Shown here: piece after piece, positions 17,342-26,406 of the stretch
Layout of the letters: each line of letters starts with the position of its first letter
Numbering within the stretch: the stretch's first letter is position 1
Source: an uncultured Oscillospiraceae bacterium
GTDB lineage: Bacteria > Bacillota > Clostridia > Oscillospirales > Oscillospiraceae
Direction: 5' to 3'
NCBI GenBank assembly: GCA_947627735.1
Contig: CANQXG010000005.1
Span: 1-64,000, forward strand
Length of the DNA: 64,000 bases
Made by a program: the position numbers and the translations under genes
Notes under the pieces: generated by a model
What the model was told of the DNA's origin: nothing
Database searches by the model: none
Seen by the model: the letters and a program-made list of their open reading frames with translations, nothing else

Positions 17342-19051
17342 TTGAGTCGGAACAATAAGGGCACTGTCCAGGCCGTGGTGCTGGCGGCGCTGCTGGTGTG
17401 CCTGGGGGTGCTGGTCTATCAGGTGCGGCACGCCTCCGTGCCTGTGGGGCTGTCAAGTGCCCAGGCGGAGGGCGGCGGCGACGGCCTGGGGCCTATCGTC
17501 ACCCCGGAGCCTACCGCCGAACCCACGCCCACCCCGGTGCCCACCCCGTGGCCGGAGTTCGAGCCTGTGGCATCGGACGCATCGGAGGTGATCACCTCCA
17601 CCGCCATCCGGGTAGGGGACACGGATGTGGACAGCTATCAGGCGGATGAGCACCACATCATCGACTTCGGCGGCCCGGAGGATTACGCCAAGGCGGACGG
17701 CATCGTCACCTTCCGGGGCAACAACTTCCGCAACTCCTCCGCCTACGGCCAGGCGGCCCTGAACGCCGGCCGTTTCGGGGATTACTGGACCGTGTCCATC
17801 GGCTCCATGAACGGCTGGGGCGGCAGCGGCTGGACCGGCCAGCCCCTGGCGGTCCGGTGGCCGGCGGAGATGAAGCAGCAGATGAACATGTACGACTGGG
17901 CCAAGAGCAAGGACGACCTTGTGGAGGTGATCTACGCCACCCTGGCCGGGCGGGTGTACTTCATCGACATGGAGACCGGCGACCAGACCCGGGAGTCCCT
18001 GTATCTGGGCTATCCCTTCAAGGGCGCCGGGTCCCTGGACCCCCGGGGCTATCCGCTGATGTACCTGGGCGGCGGCGTGGCCGGCGACGGCACGCCCCGG
18101 ATCATGGTGGTGAGCCTGCTGGACGGGGAAGTGCTCTTCACTGTGGGCGACAACGACCCCTTCGCTCCCCGGGCCTGGAGCGCCTGGGACAGCGCGCCCC
18201 TGGTGGACGCGGAGACCGACCAGCTCATCTACCCCGGGGAGAACGGGGTGCTGTATATCATCGACCTGAACACCTCCTATGACGAGGGCCAGGGCACGAT
18301 AGACGTGTTCCCGGAGGTGGTGCGCTTCACCTATGAGTCCACCATGGGCAAGAAGTTCTACTACGGCATGGAGGACAGCGCCATCGCCTGGCGGGACCAC
18401 CTGTTCGTCGCCGACAACGGGGCCAGCTTTCTGTGCATCGACCTGAACACCCTGCAGATCGAGTGGCGCTTCGACTGCCTGGACGACACCAACTGCACCG
18501 GCGTTCTGGAGGTGGACGACACAGGGCACCCCTATATCTACATGAGCACCTCCTTCCACCTGGGCTGGCGCAGCAGCTATACCGCGGAGATACCGATCTG
18601 GAAGATCGATGCGGTCACCGGCCAGGAGGTTTGGCACCGCAGCTACACCTGCTACTCGGTGCAGGAGCTGTCCGGCGGCGTGCAGGGGTCCCTGTCCCTG
18701 GGCACCGGCCCGCTGGAGGGGATCGTGTACGCCTCCGTGGCCCGCTGCCCCGATGGGCAGAACGGGATGCTGGTGGCCCTGGACAAGGACACGGGGGAGG
18801 AGCTGTGGACCTACACCTCCGACAGCTACTCCTGGTCCACGCCGGTGTGCTTCTATGATACCGACGGCAACGGCTATGTGCTGTACACCAGCGCCATCAA
18901 CGGCACGATGTTCCTGTTCAACGGCCGCACCGGCGACCTGCTGGACCGGTTCGACTTCGGCTGCACCGTGGAGGCCACGCCCATCGTGTGGAACAACACC
19001 GTGGTCATCGGCACCCGGGGCCAGCAGATCTACGGCATCACCTTGGGGTAA
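17342..19051 (+). CDS. Membrane-anchored PQQ-type beta-propeller protein
   Basis: A 569-residue protein with an N-terminal membrane helix (about 9-28), a Pro/Thr linker (TPEPTAEPTPTPVPTP) and a large beta-propeller. Repeated motifs such as VYFIDMETGDQ, LYIIDLNT, FLCIDLNTLQIEW and LVALDKDTGEELW are PQQ-like WD-type blades. It should face the cell wall, perhaps as a binding or assembly scaffold; no catalytic centre is evident. TTG 17342 is used, 6 bases after AAGGGG. The linker resembles those of the nearby SGNH hydrolases, which suggests a shared way of spanning the wall. Confidence 0.72.
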   Translation: MSRNNKGTVQAVVLAALLVCLGVLVYQVRHASVPVGLSSAQAEGGGDGLGPIVTPEPTAEPTPTPVPTPWPEFEPVASDASEVITSTAIRVGDTDVDSYQADEHHIIDFGGPEDYAKADGIVTFRGNNFRNSSAYGQAALNAGRFGDYWTVSIGSMNGWGGSGWTGQPLAVRWPAEMKQQMNMYDWAKSKDDLVEVIYATLAGRVYFIDMETGDQTRESLYLGYPFKGAGSLDPRGYPLMYLGGGVAGDGTPRIMVVSLLDGEVLFTVGDNDPFAPRAWSAWDSAPLVDAETDQLIYPGENGVLYIIDLNTSYDEGQGTIDVFPEVVRFTYESTMGKKFYYGMEDSAIAWRDHLFVADNGASFLCIDLNTLQIEWRFDCLDDTNCTGVLEVDDTGHPYIYMSTSFHLGWRSSYTAEIPIWKIDAVTGQEVWHRSYTCYSVQELSGGVQGSLSLGTGPLEGIVYASVARCPDGQNGMLVALDKDTGEELWTYTSDSYSWSTPVCFYDTDGNGYVLYTSAINGTMFLFNGRTGDLLDRFDFGCTVEATPIVWNNTVVIGTRGQQIYGITLG

Positions 19052-19061
19052 TAATAAGACG

Positions 19062-19100
19062 AAAAAGCCGCTGCGCATCGAGCGCAGCGGCTTTTTTGCG
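19062..19100. terminator. Bidirectional terminator between propeller gene and fakA
   Basis: A 15-bp perfect stem (19062-19076 with 19082-19096) whose outer part is A-rich on one side and T-rich on the other. It serves both converging genes. Confidence 0.9.
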
Positions 19101-19113
19101 GTTTTTATGGCGG

Positions 19114-20766
19114 TCACTCCACGCTTATCATGTAGTAGTACACCGGCTGGCCGCCCCGGATGAGGCTGGTCTCCGCCTCCGGCAGCTTTTCCGTCAGGGC
19201 GCCGGAGAAGCTCTCCGCGTCGGCCTCGGCCACGTCCTGGCCGTAGTAGACGGTGACGAACTCCGGCGTCAGCGCCGTCACGGAGGGGATCAGGCCCTCC
19301 ACCAGCGCCGACACATCGGCGAAGGAACCCACCAGCTGGCCGTCCATCAGCGCCAGATACTCCCCGGCGTGGATGTCGTAGCCGTCGAACTGGGAGTCCC
19401 GGGCGGCGTAGGTGACCTGCACGGTGTGGACCGTGCCCAGCGCGTCGTTGAAGTCCGCCTCCAGGTCCTGGGCGGACATGTCGGGGCTGAGGCGCATCAT
19501 GGCGCTGATGCCCTGGCACACGGTGCGGGAGGGGATCACGACGACCTTCTTGGTGGTCATGGGCACGCACTGCTCGGCGGCCATGATGATGTTCTTGTTG
19601 TTGGGGAAGACGAACACCGTTTCCGCCGGGGTCAGGTTCACGGCCCGGAGGATGTCCTCGGTGGAGGGGTTCATGGTCTGGCCGCCGGACACGATGCCGT
19701 CGGCGCCCAGCTGGCGGAACAGCTCCTCCAGCCCATCCCCGGCGCACACGCACACCGCGCCCACCGGCTTCTCCGCCGGCACCGGGTCCGGGATGGCGTG
19801 GGGGTCGGCCTCCTCGGCGGGGGCGGCCTGGGCCTCCTCCAGGGAGGTGTGCTGCTCGCGCATGTTCTCGATCTTCACGCTGATGAGCGCTCCGTAGGTC
19901 AGCGCCTGGGTCAGGACCTTGCCGGGGACGTTGGTGTGGACGTGGACCTTGATGATCCCGTCGTCGTCCACCAGCACGATGCTGTCGCCCACGTTGCCCA
20001 GATAGGCCCGCAGCAGGTCGGCGCTCTTCTTGTTGGCCTTGCGGACGATGAACTCGGTGCAGTATGTATACTTGATGTCCTCGTCGGGGATGGCGGAAAA
20101 GTCCGCCTTGCCCTTGGCCGCGCCGCCGCCCTGGTCCACCGTCACCCGGCCCTCCAGGTAGCCCAGCATGGCCTCCAGCATCAGCACGTAGCCGTATCCG
20201 CCGGCGTCCACCACTCCGGCCTTTTTCAGCACCGGGTTCTGGTTGACGGTCTCGGCCAGGGCGGCCTTGCCCGATTCCAGGGCGGCGGAGAGCATCTCCT
20301 CGAACCAGGGGGAGCTCTTGGCCGCCTCCACGGCGCCGTCCGCCGCCAGGCGGCTGACGGTGAGGATGGTGCCCTCGGCGGGCTTCATAACGGCCTTGTA
20401 GGCCGCCTCCACGCCGGCGGTCATGGCCTGGGCAAATTCCTCCGCCGTGGCGGTCTCCAGCTTCTTCAGTCCCTTGGACAGGCCCCGGAACAGCAGCGAG
20501 AGGATGACGCCGGAGTTGCCCCGGGCGCCCCGCAGCAGGGCGGAGGCCGTCCGGGCAGCGGTGTCGGTCACATTGGCGGCGGTGTTCTGCCGCAGGTCGG
20601 CGGCCGCGGAACCCAGTGTCAGGCGCATATTGGCGCCGGTATCCCCGTCGGGGACGGGGAACACGTTCAGCTCGTTGATGGCCTGCTCATTCGCTTCAAG
20701 GGCGTCGTAGGCGCACAGGAGCATATCCCGCAGCGCGGCGCCGTCTATATACTCTCTCAAAGTCAA
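19114..20766 (-). CDS. fakA: Fatty-acid kinase subunit FakA / DAK2-domain protein
   Basis: A 550-residue protein of the FakA (YloV) family. The N-terminal DhaL/DAK2 domain (about 8-200) has NVFPVPDGDTGANM near residue 34, the Mg-ATP binding aspartates, and a GARGNSGVILS segment. The rest matches the middle and C-terminal FakA domains, including HVHTNVPG near 278. FakA phosphorylates fatty acids presented by a FakB partner, feeding phospholipid synthesis. FakB is not in this window. It follows the Asp23 gene by 21 bases, the usual Firmicute arrangement, and shares its promoter. Confidence 0.92.
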   Translation of the reverse strand: MTLREYIDGAALRDMLLCAYDALEANEQAINELNVFPVPDGDTGANMRLTLGSAAADLRQNTAANVTDTAARTASALLRGARGNSGVILSLLFRGLSKGLKKLETATAEEFAQAMTAGVEAAYKAVMKPAEGTILTVSRLAADGAVEAAKSSPWFEEMLSAALESGKAALAETVNQNPVLKKAGVVDAGGYGYVLMLEAMLGYLEGRVTVDQGGGAAKGKADFSAIPDEDIKYTYCTEFIVRKANKKSADLLRAYLGNVGDSIVLVDDDGIIKVHVHTNVPGKVLTQALTYGALISVKIENMREQHTSLEEAQAAPAEEADPHAIPDPVPAEKPVGAVCVCAGDGLEELFRQLGADGIVSGGQTMNPSTEDILRAVNLTPAETVFVFPNNKNIIMAAEQCVPMTTKKVVVIPSRTVCQGISAMMRLSPDMSAQDLEADFNDALGTVHTVQVTYAARDSQFDGYDIHAGEYLALMDGQLVGSFADVSALVEGLIPSVTALTPEFVTVYYGQDVAEADAESFSGALTEKLPEAETSLIRGGQPVYYYMISVE

Positions 20767-20787
20767 TACCCTCTATCCTACAAGAAG

Positions 20788-21135
20788 TTAATCCATATTC
20801 ATGGAGTCGATGAACACGTTCACCTGGCTCACAGGCACGCCGGTGGTGGCGGTGACCTTGTAGCCCACCTCGGCGATGATGCTCTCCGAGAGGGCGGACA
20901 GATTCACCCCATGATCCACGACGATATGCAGGTCCACGATGAGAGAGTTGTCCTCCTCAAAGCGCACGTTCACGCCCTTGGACATGGACTCCCGGCGCAG
21001 CAGCTGCCACACGCCGCTGTCGCGGCTGGCCATGCCCTTCACGCCAAAGCAGCTGGAGGCGGCGTCGCCCACGATGCACATGAACACATCGTTGGTGATT
21101 TCGATGATGCCCTTTTCGCCGGCTTTTCTGACCAT
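20788..21135 (-). CDS. Asp23/Gls24 family envelope protein
   Basis: A 115-residue Asp23/Gls24 protein, short and without a membrane segment. The core GIIEITNDVFMCIVGDAA, VNVRFEEDNSLIVDLHIVV and VSQVNVFIDSM blocks match the family. The short form is the YloU type that accompanies fakA in Firmicutes; larger members coat the inner membrane face during envelope stress. A GGGGG-type ribosome-binding site precedes ATG 21135, and a consensus promoter lies about 60 bases further upstream. Confidence 0.88.
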   Translation of the reverse strand: MVRKAGEKGIIEITNDVFMCIVGDAASSCFGVKGMASRDSGVWQLLRRESMSKGVNVRFEEDNSLIVDLHIVVDHGVNLSALSESIIAEVGYKVTATTGVPVSQVNVFIDSMNMD

Positions 21136-21195
21136 TTCGATGACCCCCTTTTTCCGGAAGAGATAAACTGTTCCAAAAAATAATCAGCGTCTATC

Positions 21196-21224
21196 ATTAT
21201 ACCCCAATGTATACGGAGAAACAA
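21196..21224 (-). promoter_or_regulatory. Sigma-A promoter of the Asp23-fakA operon
   Basis: On the minus strand, TTGTTT (21219-21224) and a perfect TATAAT (21196-21201) are 17 bases apart. It is divergent from the nifJ promoter about 70 bases away. Confidence 0.65.
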
Positions 21225-21270
21225 GCTAAAAATTTCCGGAGCAAACTGTCAGAAAAAAAGAGAATATAGC

Positions 21271-21299
21271 TTTTCAACCGGTGAGTATTGTGCTATAAT
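21271..21299 (+). promoter_or_regulatory. Sigma-A promoter of nifJ
   Basis: TTTTCA (21271-21276) and TATAAT (21294-21299) are separated by 17 bases, with an extended TGC just before the -10. The leader of about 65 bases contains a 14-bp perfect palindrome at 21323-21336, a possible operator or RNA hairpin. Confidence 0.65.
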
Positions 21300-21371
21300 G
21301 CTCAATGGCGTGGCGTGCGCGCCATGCCGCGGCATGTTTCAAGTAATTTTTACATAAAAGGAGATGCGCTA

Positions 21372-24300
21372 ATGTCCAAAGTTGTGAGAAGCAAAAAGAC
21401 GATGGACGGCAACAACGCTGCCGCGCACGTGTCCTACGCGTACACGGAAGTCGCTGCTATCTACCCGATCACGCCGTCCAGCCCCATGGCCGACTTCGTC
21501 GACCAGTGGGCCGCCGCCGGGCAGAAGAACGTGTTCGGCACCACGGTCAAGGTCCAGGAGATGCAGGCTGAGTCCGGCGCGGCCGGCGCCGTGCACGGCA
21601 GCCTGAACGCCGGCGCCCTGACCACCACCTACACCGCCAGCCAGGGCCTGCTGCTGATGATCCCCAACATGTACAAGATCGCCGGCGAGCTGCTGCCCTG
21701 CGTGTTCCATGTGTCCGCCCGTGCTCTGGCCAGCCATGCCCTGAGCATCTTCGGCGACCACTCCGACGTGTACGCCTGCCGTCAGACCGGCTTCGCCATG
21801 CTGGCCGAGACCAACCCCCAGGAGGTCATGGACCTGGCGCCCGTGGCCCATCTGGCCGCCCTGAAGGGCCGGGTGCCCTTCATCAACTTCTTCGACGGCT
21901 TCCGCACCTCCCACGAGCTGCAGAAGATCGAAGTGTGGGACTACAAGGATCTGGCCGACATGCTGGACATGGCCGATGTGGACGCCTTCCGGGCCCGGGC
22001 GCTGAACCCGGAGCGGCCCGTGATGCGCGGCAGCCATGAGAACGGCGACATCTTCTTCCAGAACCGCGAGGCCTCCAACAAGTATTATGAGGCCGTCCCC
22101 GCCATCGTGGAGCAGATGATGGCCAAGGTCAACGACAAGCTGGGCACCGACTATCAGCTGTTCAACTACTACGGCGCTCCCGACGCCGACCGGGTCATCG
22201 TGGCCATGGGTTCCATCTGCGACGTGGCCGAGGAGGTCATCGACTGGCTGACCGCCCAGGGCGAGAAGGTGGGCCTGGTGAAGGTCCGCCTGTTCCGGCC
22301 CTTCGCCGCCGACAAGCTGCTGGCCGCCATCCCCGCCACCGCCAAGAAGATCGCCGTTCTGGACCGGACCAAGGAACCCGGCGCCCAGGGCGAGCCTCTG
22401 TACCTGGACGTGGTCACTGCTCTGGCCAACGCCGGCAAGTCCGACGTGAAGGTCATCGGCGGCCGCTATGGCCTGGGCAGCAAGGACACGCCTCCCTCCA
22501 CTGTGCTGGCCGTGTATAAGGAGCTGAAGAAGGACGCTCCCAAGGCCCAGTTCACCGTGGGCATCGACGACGACGTGACCCACATGTCCCTGGACGACAG
22601 CGAGTCCCCCAACACCGCCGCGGCCGGCACCATCGAGTGCAAGTTCTGGGGCCTGGGCGGCGACGGTACCGTGGGCGCCAACAAGAACTCCATCAAGATC
22701 ATCGGCGACTACACCGATAAGTACGTGCAGGCATACTTCCAGTATGACTCCAAGAAGACCGGCGGCGTCACCATCAGCCACCTGCGCTTCGGCGACAAGC
22801 CCATCAAGAGTCCGTACTACATCAACAAGGCCGACTTCGTGGCCTGCCACAACCCCTCCTATGTGGACAAGGGGTTCAAGATGGTCCAGGACGTGAAGCC
22901 CGGCGGCGTGTACCTCATCAACTGCCAGTGGACCCCTGAGGAGCTGGCCCAGCATCTGGACGGCGCCAGCAAGCGCTACATCGCCCAGAACGATATCCAG
23001 CTGTACACCATCGACGCCATCGACCTGGCTCTGAAGATCGGCATGGGCAAGCGCACCAACACCATCCTCCAGTCCGCGTTCTTCAAGCTGGCCAAGGTCA
23101 TGCCCGAGGAGGAGGCCATCCAGCACATGAAGGATGCCGCCACCAAGAGCTACCGCAAGAAGGGCCAGGACATCGTGGACATGAACCACAAGGCCATCGA
23201 CCTGGGCGCCAACGCCTTCGTGAAGATCGACGTGCCCGCCGATTGGGCCAACGCCGCCGACGCGGCCGCTCCCGCGGTGCATGCCGACCGGCCCGAGGTC
23301 ATGAAGCTCGTCGAGAACGTGCTCAACCCCGTGGGCAAGATGGACGGCGACAGCCTGCCCGTGTCCGCCTTCGTGGATTACGCCGACGGCACCTTCCAGC
23401 TGGGCGCCGCCGCCCATGAGAAGCGCGGCGTGGCCGTGACCGTCCCCCGCTGGGATGCCGCCAAGTGCGCCCAGTGCAACCGCTGCGCCTTCGTCTGCCC
23501 CCACGCCACCATCCGTCCCTTCGCTCTGAACGACGCCGAGGCCGCCGCGGCCCCCGCCGAGGCCAAGCTGGTGGACTTCAAGGCCGGCAAGGGCAAGGGC
23601 GTTTACAAGTACACCATGGCCGTCAGCCCGCTGGACTGCATGGGCTGCGGCGTGTGCGTGGGCGTCTGCCCCACCGGCGCCATCACCATGGTGCCCCGGG
23701 AGGAAGAGGCGCCTCAGGAGTCCGTGTGGGATTACATGGTCACCAAGGTGGCGCAGAAGGACGAGCTGTTCGGCATGAACGTGAAGGACAGCCAGTTCCA
23801 TCAGCCTCTGCTGGAGTTCTCCGGCTCTTGCGCCGGCTGCGCCGAGACCAGCTATGCCCGCCTTATCACCCAGGTGTGCGGCGACCGGATGTACATCTCC
23901 AACGCCACCGGCTGCTCCTCCATCTGGGGCGGCCCGGCTGCCACCAGCCCCTACACCGTCAACAAGGCCGGCCACGGTCCCGCCTGGGCCAACTCCCTGT
24001 TCGAGGACAACGCCGAGCACGGCTTCGGCCTGTATCTGGGCCAGAAGGCCATCCGCGAGCGCATGAAGGCCGAGACCGAGCAGCTCATCGCTGTGCCCTG
24101 GGCGCAGCCCGCGCTGAAGGAAGCCGCCCAGAAGTGGCTGGACACCTACAGCGACGGCCAGGCCAATGAGGCCGCCACCAAGGCCTATGTGGCCGCGCTG
24201 GAGGAGAACACCTGCACCGTCGACGAGCTGATCGCCAGCGACAACCCGAAGTTCGCCGAGCATGGCAAGGAGCTGAAAGCCGCGGGCAAGAAGTATTGCG

Positions 24301-25028
24301 ACTGCGACGCCTGCAAGCTTGCTTCCGACGTGCTCAAGCACAAGGAATACCTGTCCAAGAAGTCCGTGTGGATCTTCGGCGGCGACGGCTGGGCCTATGA
24401 CATCGGCTTCGGCGGCCTGGATCACGTGCTGGCCCAGGGCGAGGACGTGAACGTCATGGTCTTCGACACCGAGGTCTACTCCAACACCGGCGGCCAGGCC
24501 TCCAAGGCCAGCCAGATCGGCCAGGTGGCGCAGTTCGCCGCGGCCGGCAAGGCTGTGGCCAAGAAGAGCCTTGCCCAGATCGCCATGACCTACGGCTACA
24601 TCTACGTGGCCCAGATCGCCATGGGCGCCGACCCCGCCCAGGCCCTGAAGGCCATCGCCGAGGCCGAGGCCTATCCCGGCCCGTCCCTGGTCATCGGCTA
24701 CGCCCCCTGCGAGATGCACTCCATCAAGGGCGGCATGACCAACTGCCAGGCCGAGATGAAGAAGGCTGTGGACTGCGGCTACTGGAACCTGTTCCGGTAC
24801 AACCCCGCTCTGGCGGCCGAGGGCAAGAACCCCTTCACCGTGGACTCCAAGGCGCCCACCGGCTCCTACCGCGAGTTCATCATGAACGAGGCCCGTTACT
24901 CCGCCCTGACCATCAACTTCCCCGAGCGGGCGGAGACCCTGTTCACCACCGCCGAGCAGAAGTCCAAGGAGCGCTACGCCAACCTGCAGGCCCAGAAGGC
25001 CATGTACGAGCAGGAGACCGCGAAGTGA
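21372..25028 (+). CDS. nifJ: Pyruvate:ferredoxin (flavodoxin) oxidoreductase
   Basis: A 1218-residue single-chain PFOR. It converts pyruvate and CoA to acetyl-CoA and CO2 and passes electrons to ferredoxin or flavodoxin, a central reaction of anaerobic metabolism. Domains in order: pyruvate-binding N-terminus (ITPSSPMADF near residue 33), the gamma and delta parts, a two-cluster ferredoxin domain with CAQCNRCAFVC near 699 and CMGCGVCVGVC near 755, then a third cluster ligand set starting at CAGCAE near 819. The TPP domain has GGDGWAYDIG near 1003. The start at ATG 21372 has AGGAG 9 bases upstream. Codon use is very GC-rich, as expected of a highly expressed gene. Confidence 0.97.
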   Translation: MSKVVRSKKTMDGNNAAAHVSYAYTEVAAIYPITPSSPMADFVDQWAAAGQKNVFGTTVKVQEMQAESGAAGAVHGSLNAGALTTTYTASQGLLLMIPNMYKIAGELLPCVFHVSARALASHALSIFGDHSDVYACRQTGFAMLAETNPQEVMDLAPVAHLAALKGRVPFINFFDGFRTSHELQKIEVWDYKDLADMLDMADVDAFRARALNPERPVMRGSHENGDIFFQNREASNKYYEAVPAIVEQMMAKVNDKLGTDYQLFNYYGAPDADRVIVAMGSICDVAEEVIDWLTAQGEKVGLVKVRLFRPFAADKLLAAIPATAKKIAVLDRTKEPGAQGEPLYLDVVTALANAGKSDVKVIGGRYGLGSKDTPPSTVLAVYKELKKDAPKAQFTVGIDDDVTHMSLDDSESPNTAAAGTIECKFWGLGGDGTVGANKNSIKIIGDYTDKYVQAYFQYDSKKTGGVTISHLRFGDKPIKSPYYINKADFVACHNPSYVDKGFKMVQDVKPGGVYLINCQWTPEELAQHLDGASKRYIAQNDIQLYTIDAIDLALKIGMGKRTNTILQSAFFKLAKVMPEEEAIQHMKDAATKSYRKKGQDIVDMNHKAIDLGANAFVKIDVPADWANAADAAAPAVHADRPEVMKLVENVLNPVGKMDGDSLPVSAFVDYADGTFQLGAAAHEKRGVAVTVPRWDAAKCAQCNRCAFVCPHATIRPFALNDAEAAAAPAEAKLVDFKAGKGKGVYKYTMAVSPLDCMGCGVCVGVCPTGAITMVPREEEAPQESVWDYMVTKVAQKDELFGMNVKDSQFHQPLLEFSGSCAGCAETSYARLITQVCGDRMYISNATGCSSIWGGPAATSPYTVNKAGHGPAWANSLFEDNAEHGFGLYLGQKAIRERMKAETEQLIAVPWAQPALKEAAQKWLDTYSDGQANEAATKAYVAALEENTCTVDELIASDNPKFAEHGKELKAAGKKYCDCDACKLASDVLKHKEYLSKKSVWIFGGDGWAYDIGFGGLDHVLAQGEDVNVMVFDTEVYSNTGGQASKASQIGQVAQFAAAGKAVAKKSLAQIAMTYGYIYVAQIAMGADPAQALKAIAEAEAYPGPSLVIGYAPCEMHSIKGGMTNCQAEMKKAVDCGYWNLFRYNPALAAEGKNPFTVDSKAPTGSYREFIMNEARYSALTINFPERAETLFTTAEQKSKERYANLQAQKAMYEQETAK

Positions 25029-25049
25029 TCTGAACCCCATCAACGCACC

Positions 25050-25080
25050 GCGCCCCCGGCATCCGCCGGGGGCGCTTTTT
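25050..25080 (+). terminator. Terminator of nifJ
   Basis: An 11-bp perfect GC stem (25050-25060 with 25065-25075), loop ATCC, followed by TTTTT. Confidence 0.92.
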
Positions 25081-25134
25081 ATGGACTGTGTTTTATCGGG
25101 TCAACGGGGGGAAGGGAAGGTATGATTTTACAAA

Positions 25135-25341
25135 TCAAAAGAAAAACAAGTCTTCAAATTTTTTATCCAAAGCAATACATAGAATGAGAGCAAGTTTGGC
25201 AGTAGGATTAAACTGCCCTGTTTCGATAGAACTGATCGTATTCCGGGACACACCAACCATTTCGGCCAGTTGATTCTGTGATAATTTCAGTTCTGTCCGT
25301 GCTTCTTTAAGATGGTTTTTTAATATAAGCGTATCACCCAT
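25135..25341 (-). CDS. XRE-family transcriptional regulator
   Basis: A 68-residue protein that is almost entirely an HTH_XRE domain: LSQNQLAEMVGVSRNTISSIE is the helix-turn-helix (about 20-40), followed by the conserved FNPTAKLALILCIAL helix. ATG 25341 is preferred because AAGGTGG lies 8 bases upstream; a GTG at 25353 has no site. It is the second gene of an AT-rich two-gene unit, 13 bases behind the membrane protein. It probably binds the three CCAAG-A4-CTTGG-type repeats at the unit's promoter and represses its own operon. Confidence 0.9.
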   Translation of the reverse strand: MGDTLILKNHLKEARTELKLSQNQLAEMVGVSRNTISSIETGQFNPTAKLALILCIALDKKFEDLFFF

Positions 25342-25354
25342 ATCATCCACCACC

Positions 25355-25690
25355 TTACAGGATCGTAGATGATGCGATCAAATTATAAATATGGTATCCG
25401 GACATTACTGCCACAATCAAAGTATATAACAAAGCCGCTAAGAGTTCCCCTCTGAGGCGGAGTTTTATATATTTGACCCAATGATCTATCATGTCTGCGC
25501 TGAAAACAAGCGCCCACATTCCAAAGTTCAATCCGCCGCCAGTAATTATCTGCACGATGAAAAATATGCCGGCAATAACCATCATTACAACAGTCGTGAT
25601 CGAACCTGCAAGCTTCGAGACATCGATGCTGTAAAGATCCTTGTTTTTGTTCTCGGCTCTGCTTTTTGCTAAAATTTCTTCCTTGTTCAT
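25355..25690 (-). CDS. DUF6442-like small membrane protein
   Basis: A 111-residue protein with a hydrophilic, Lys/Glu-rich start (NKEEILAKSRAENKNKD) and three likely membrane helices at about 28-52, 57-70 and 83-103. Small proteins of this shape, paired with a short XRE regulator, are common in Firmicutes; the family I recall is DUF6442, though I could not check. Start ATG 25690 follows GGAGG by 8 bases. The function is unknown. Lower GC than the flanks suggests the pair was acquired. Confidence 0.7.
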   Translation of the reverse strand: MNKEEILAKSRAENKNKDLYSIDVSKLAGSITTVVMMVIAGIFFIVQIITGGGLNFGMWALVFSADMIDHWVKYIKLRLRGELLAALLYTLIVAVMSGYHIYNLIASSTIL

Positions 25691-25712
25691 GATGGAAACC
25701 TCCAACTTGCAC

Positions 25713-25790
25713 TGCCAAGTTTTGTTGTCATATCCTCATTATAGTACTGCCAAGTTTTCTTGTCAACGCTTATTGCCAAGTTTTCTTGGT
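25713..25790 (-). promoter_or_regulatory. Consensus promoter with three operator repeats (XRE unit)
   Basis: The minus-strand promoter is perfect: TTGACA (25761-25766), 17-base spacer, TATAAT (25738-25743). A 17-base repeat ending AAAACTTGGCA on the minus strand occurs three times: 25774-25790 upstream of -35, 25748-25764 covering -35 and spacer, and 25713-25729 downstream of the -10. The best copy holds CCAAG-AAAA-CTTGG, an inverted repeat suited to an XRE dimer. The placement would let a repressor block polymerase and allow cooperative binding, so this is a likely autorepression operator array. Confidence 0.8.
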
Positions 25791-25823
25791 ATCCATAGAA
25801 GCTGGTGAGGCGGGAGAAAACCG

Positions 25824-25851
25824 TTGACAAATCCGGGAAAACATGTATAAT
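25824..25851 (+). promoter_or_regulatory. Sigma-A promoter of rpsF-ssb-rpsR
   Basis: Perfect TTGACA (25824-25829) and TATAAT (25846-25851) on the plus strand with a 16-base spacer. Confidence 0.85.
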
Positions 25852-25857
25852 AATAAG

Positions 25858-26096
25858 GCTTGACCTTAGGCCTTGCTTTATGAATGCCCGCACACTGGGC
25901 GCAGGGTCTTTTCCAGCGGCATTTTGCCGATTTTCCTTGCAATACACAAAGTATTGTTGCGTAAAACCGGCTTCATTCCGCAGAAAAATCCCTCTCCGCC
26001 CCGCGCACGTACATCCATAAAACAAGGCCTAGCCAGGCCAATTTCCTTGCTCCTGAGGTGTCATCAGGGGCCAATAGACCAGAAGGAGGTGCAAAC
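25858..26096 (+). other. Long untranslated leader of the rpsF operon
   Basis: About 240 bases between the promoter and rpsF with no convincing gene. Several short inverted repeats are visible, for example CCTGA/TCAGG just before the AGGAGG site. In other bacteria an S6:S18 complex regulates its own operon by binding the rpsF leader, so this leader may hold such an element, but I could not identify the specific motif. Confidence 0.45.
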
Positions 26097-26393
26097 ATGG
26101 CAAAAACAAGCGAGAAGTACGAAGTGATGTACATCATCAACCCCAACCTGGAGGAAGATGAGCGCAACGCGATCGTGGAGAAGTTCAAGGCGCTTGTGGA
26201 GCAGCACGGCACGGTCGATGAGATGGAGGTCAAGGACAAGCAGAAGCTGGCCTATCCCATCAACTACATCGGCGAGGGCTATTATGTGCTGGTGAAGTTC
26301 ACGAGCGATCCCGCCTTCCCCGCGGAGCTGGACCGTGTGCTGGGGATCACCGACGGCATCATGCGCAGTCTGATCACCCTGCGGGTGGACTGA
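26097..26393 (+). CDS. rpsF: 30S ribosomal protein S6
   Basis: A 98-residue S6 protein. The start KYEVMYIINPNLEEDE and the later KQKLAYPINYIGEGYYVLVKF and ITDGIMRSLITLR blocks are typical. S6 pairs with S18 on the 30S platform. ATG 26097 follows AGAAGGAGG, and an upstream in-frame start lacks a site. It is the first gene of the conserved rpsF-ssb-rpsR operon. Confidence 0.97.
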   Translation: MAKTSEKYEVMYIINPNLEEDERNAIVEKFKALVEQHGTVDEMEVKDKQKLAYPINYIGEGYYVLVKFTSDPAFPAELDRVLGITDGIMRSLITLRVD

Positions 26394-26406
26394 CGGGGGA
26401 CGAAAA

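Noticed and set aside
21323-21336. Possible redox-regulator operator in the nifJ leader
   Set aside because: The 14-bp palindrome does not match the Rex consensus TTGTGAA-N4-TTCACAA, so no regulator can be named.
25858-26096. Riboswitch in the rpsF leader
   Set aside because: No known riboswitch motif could be recognised; the ribosomal-protein autoregulation idea is only a general expectation.
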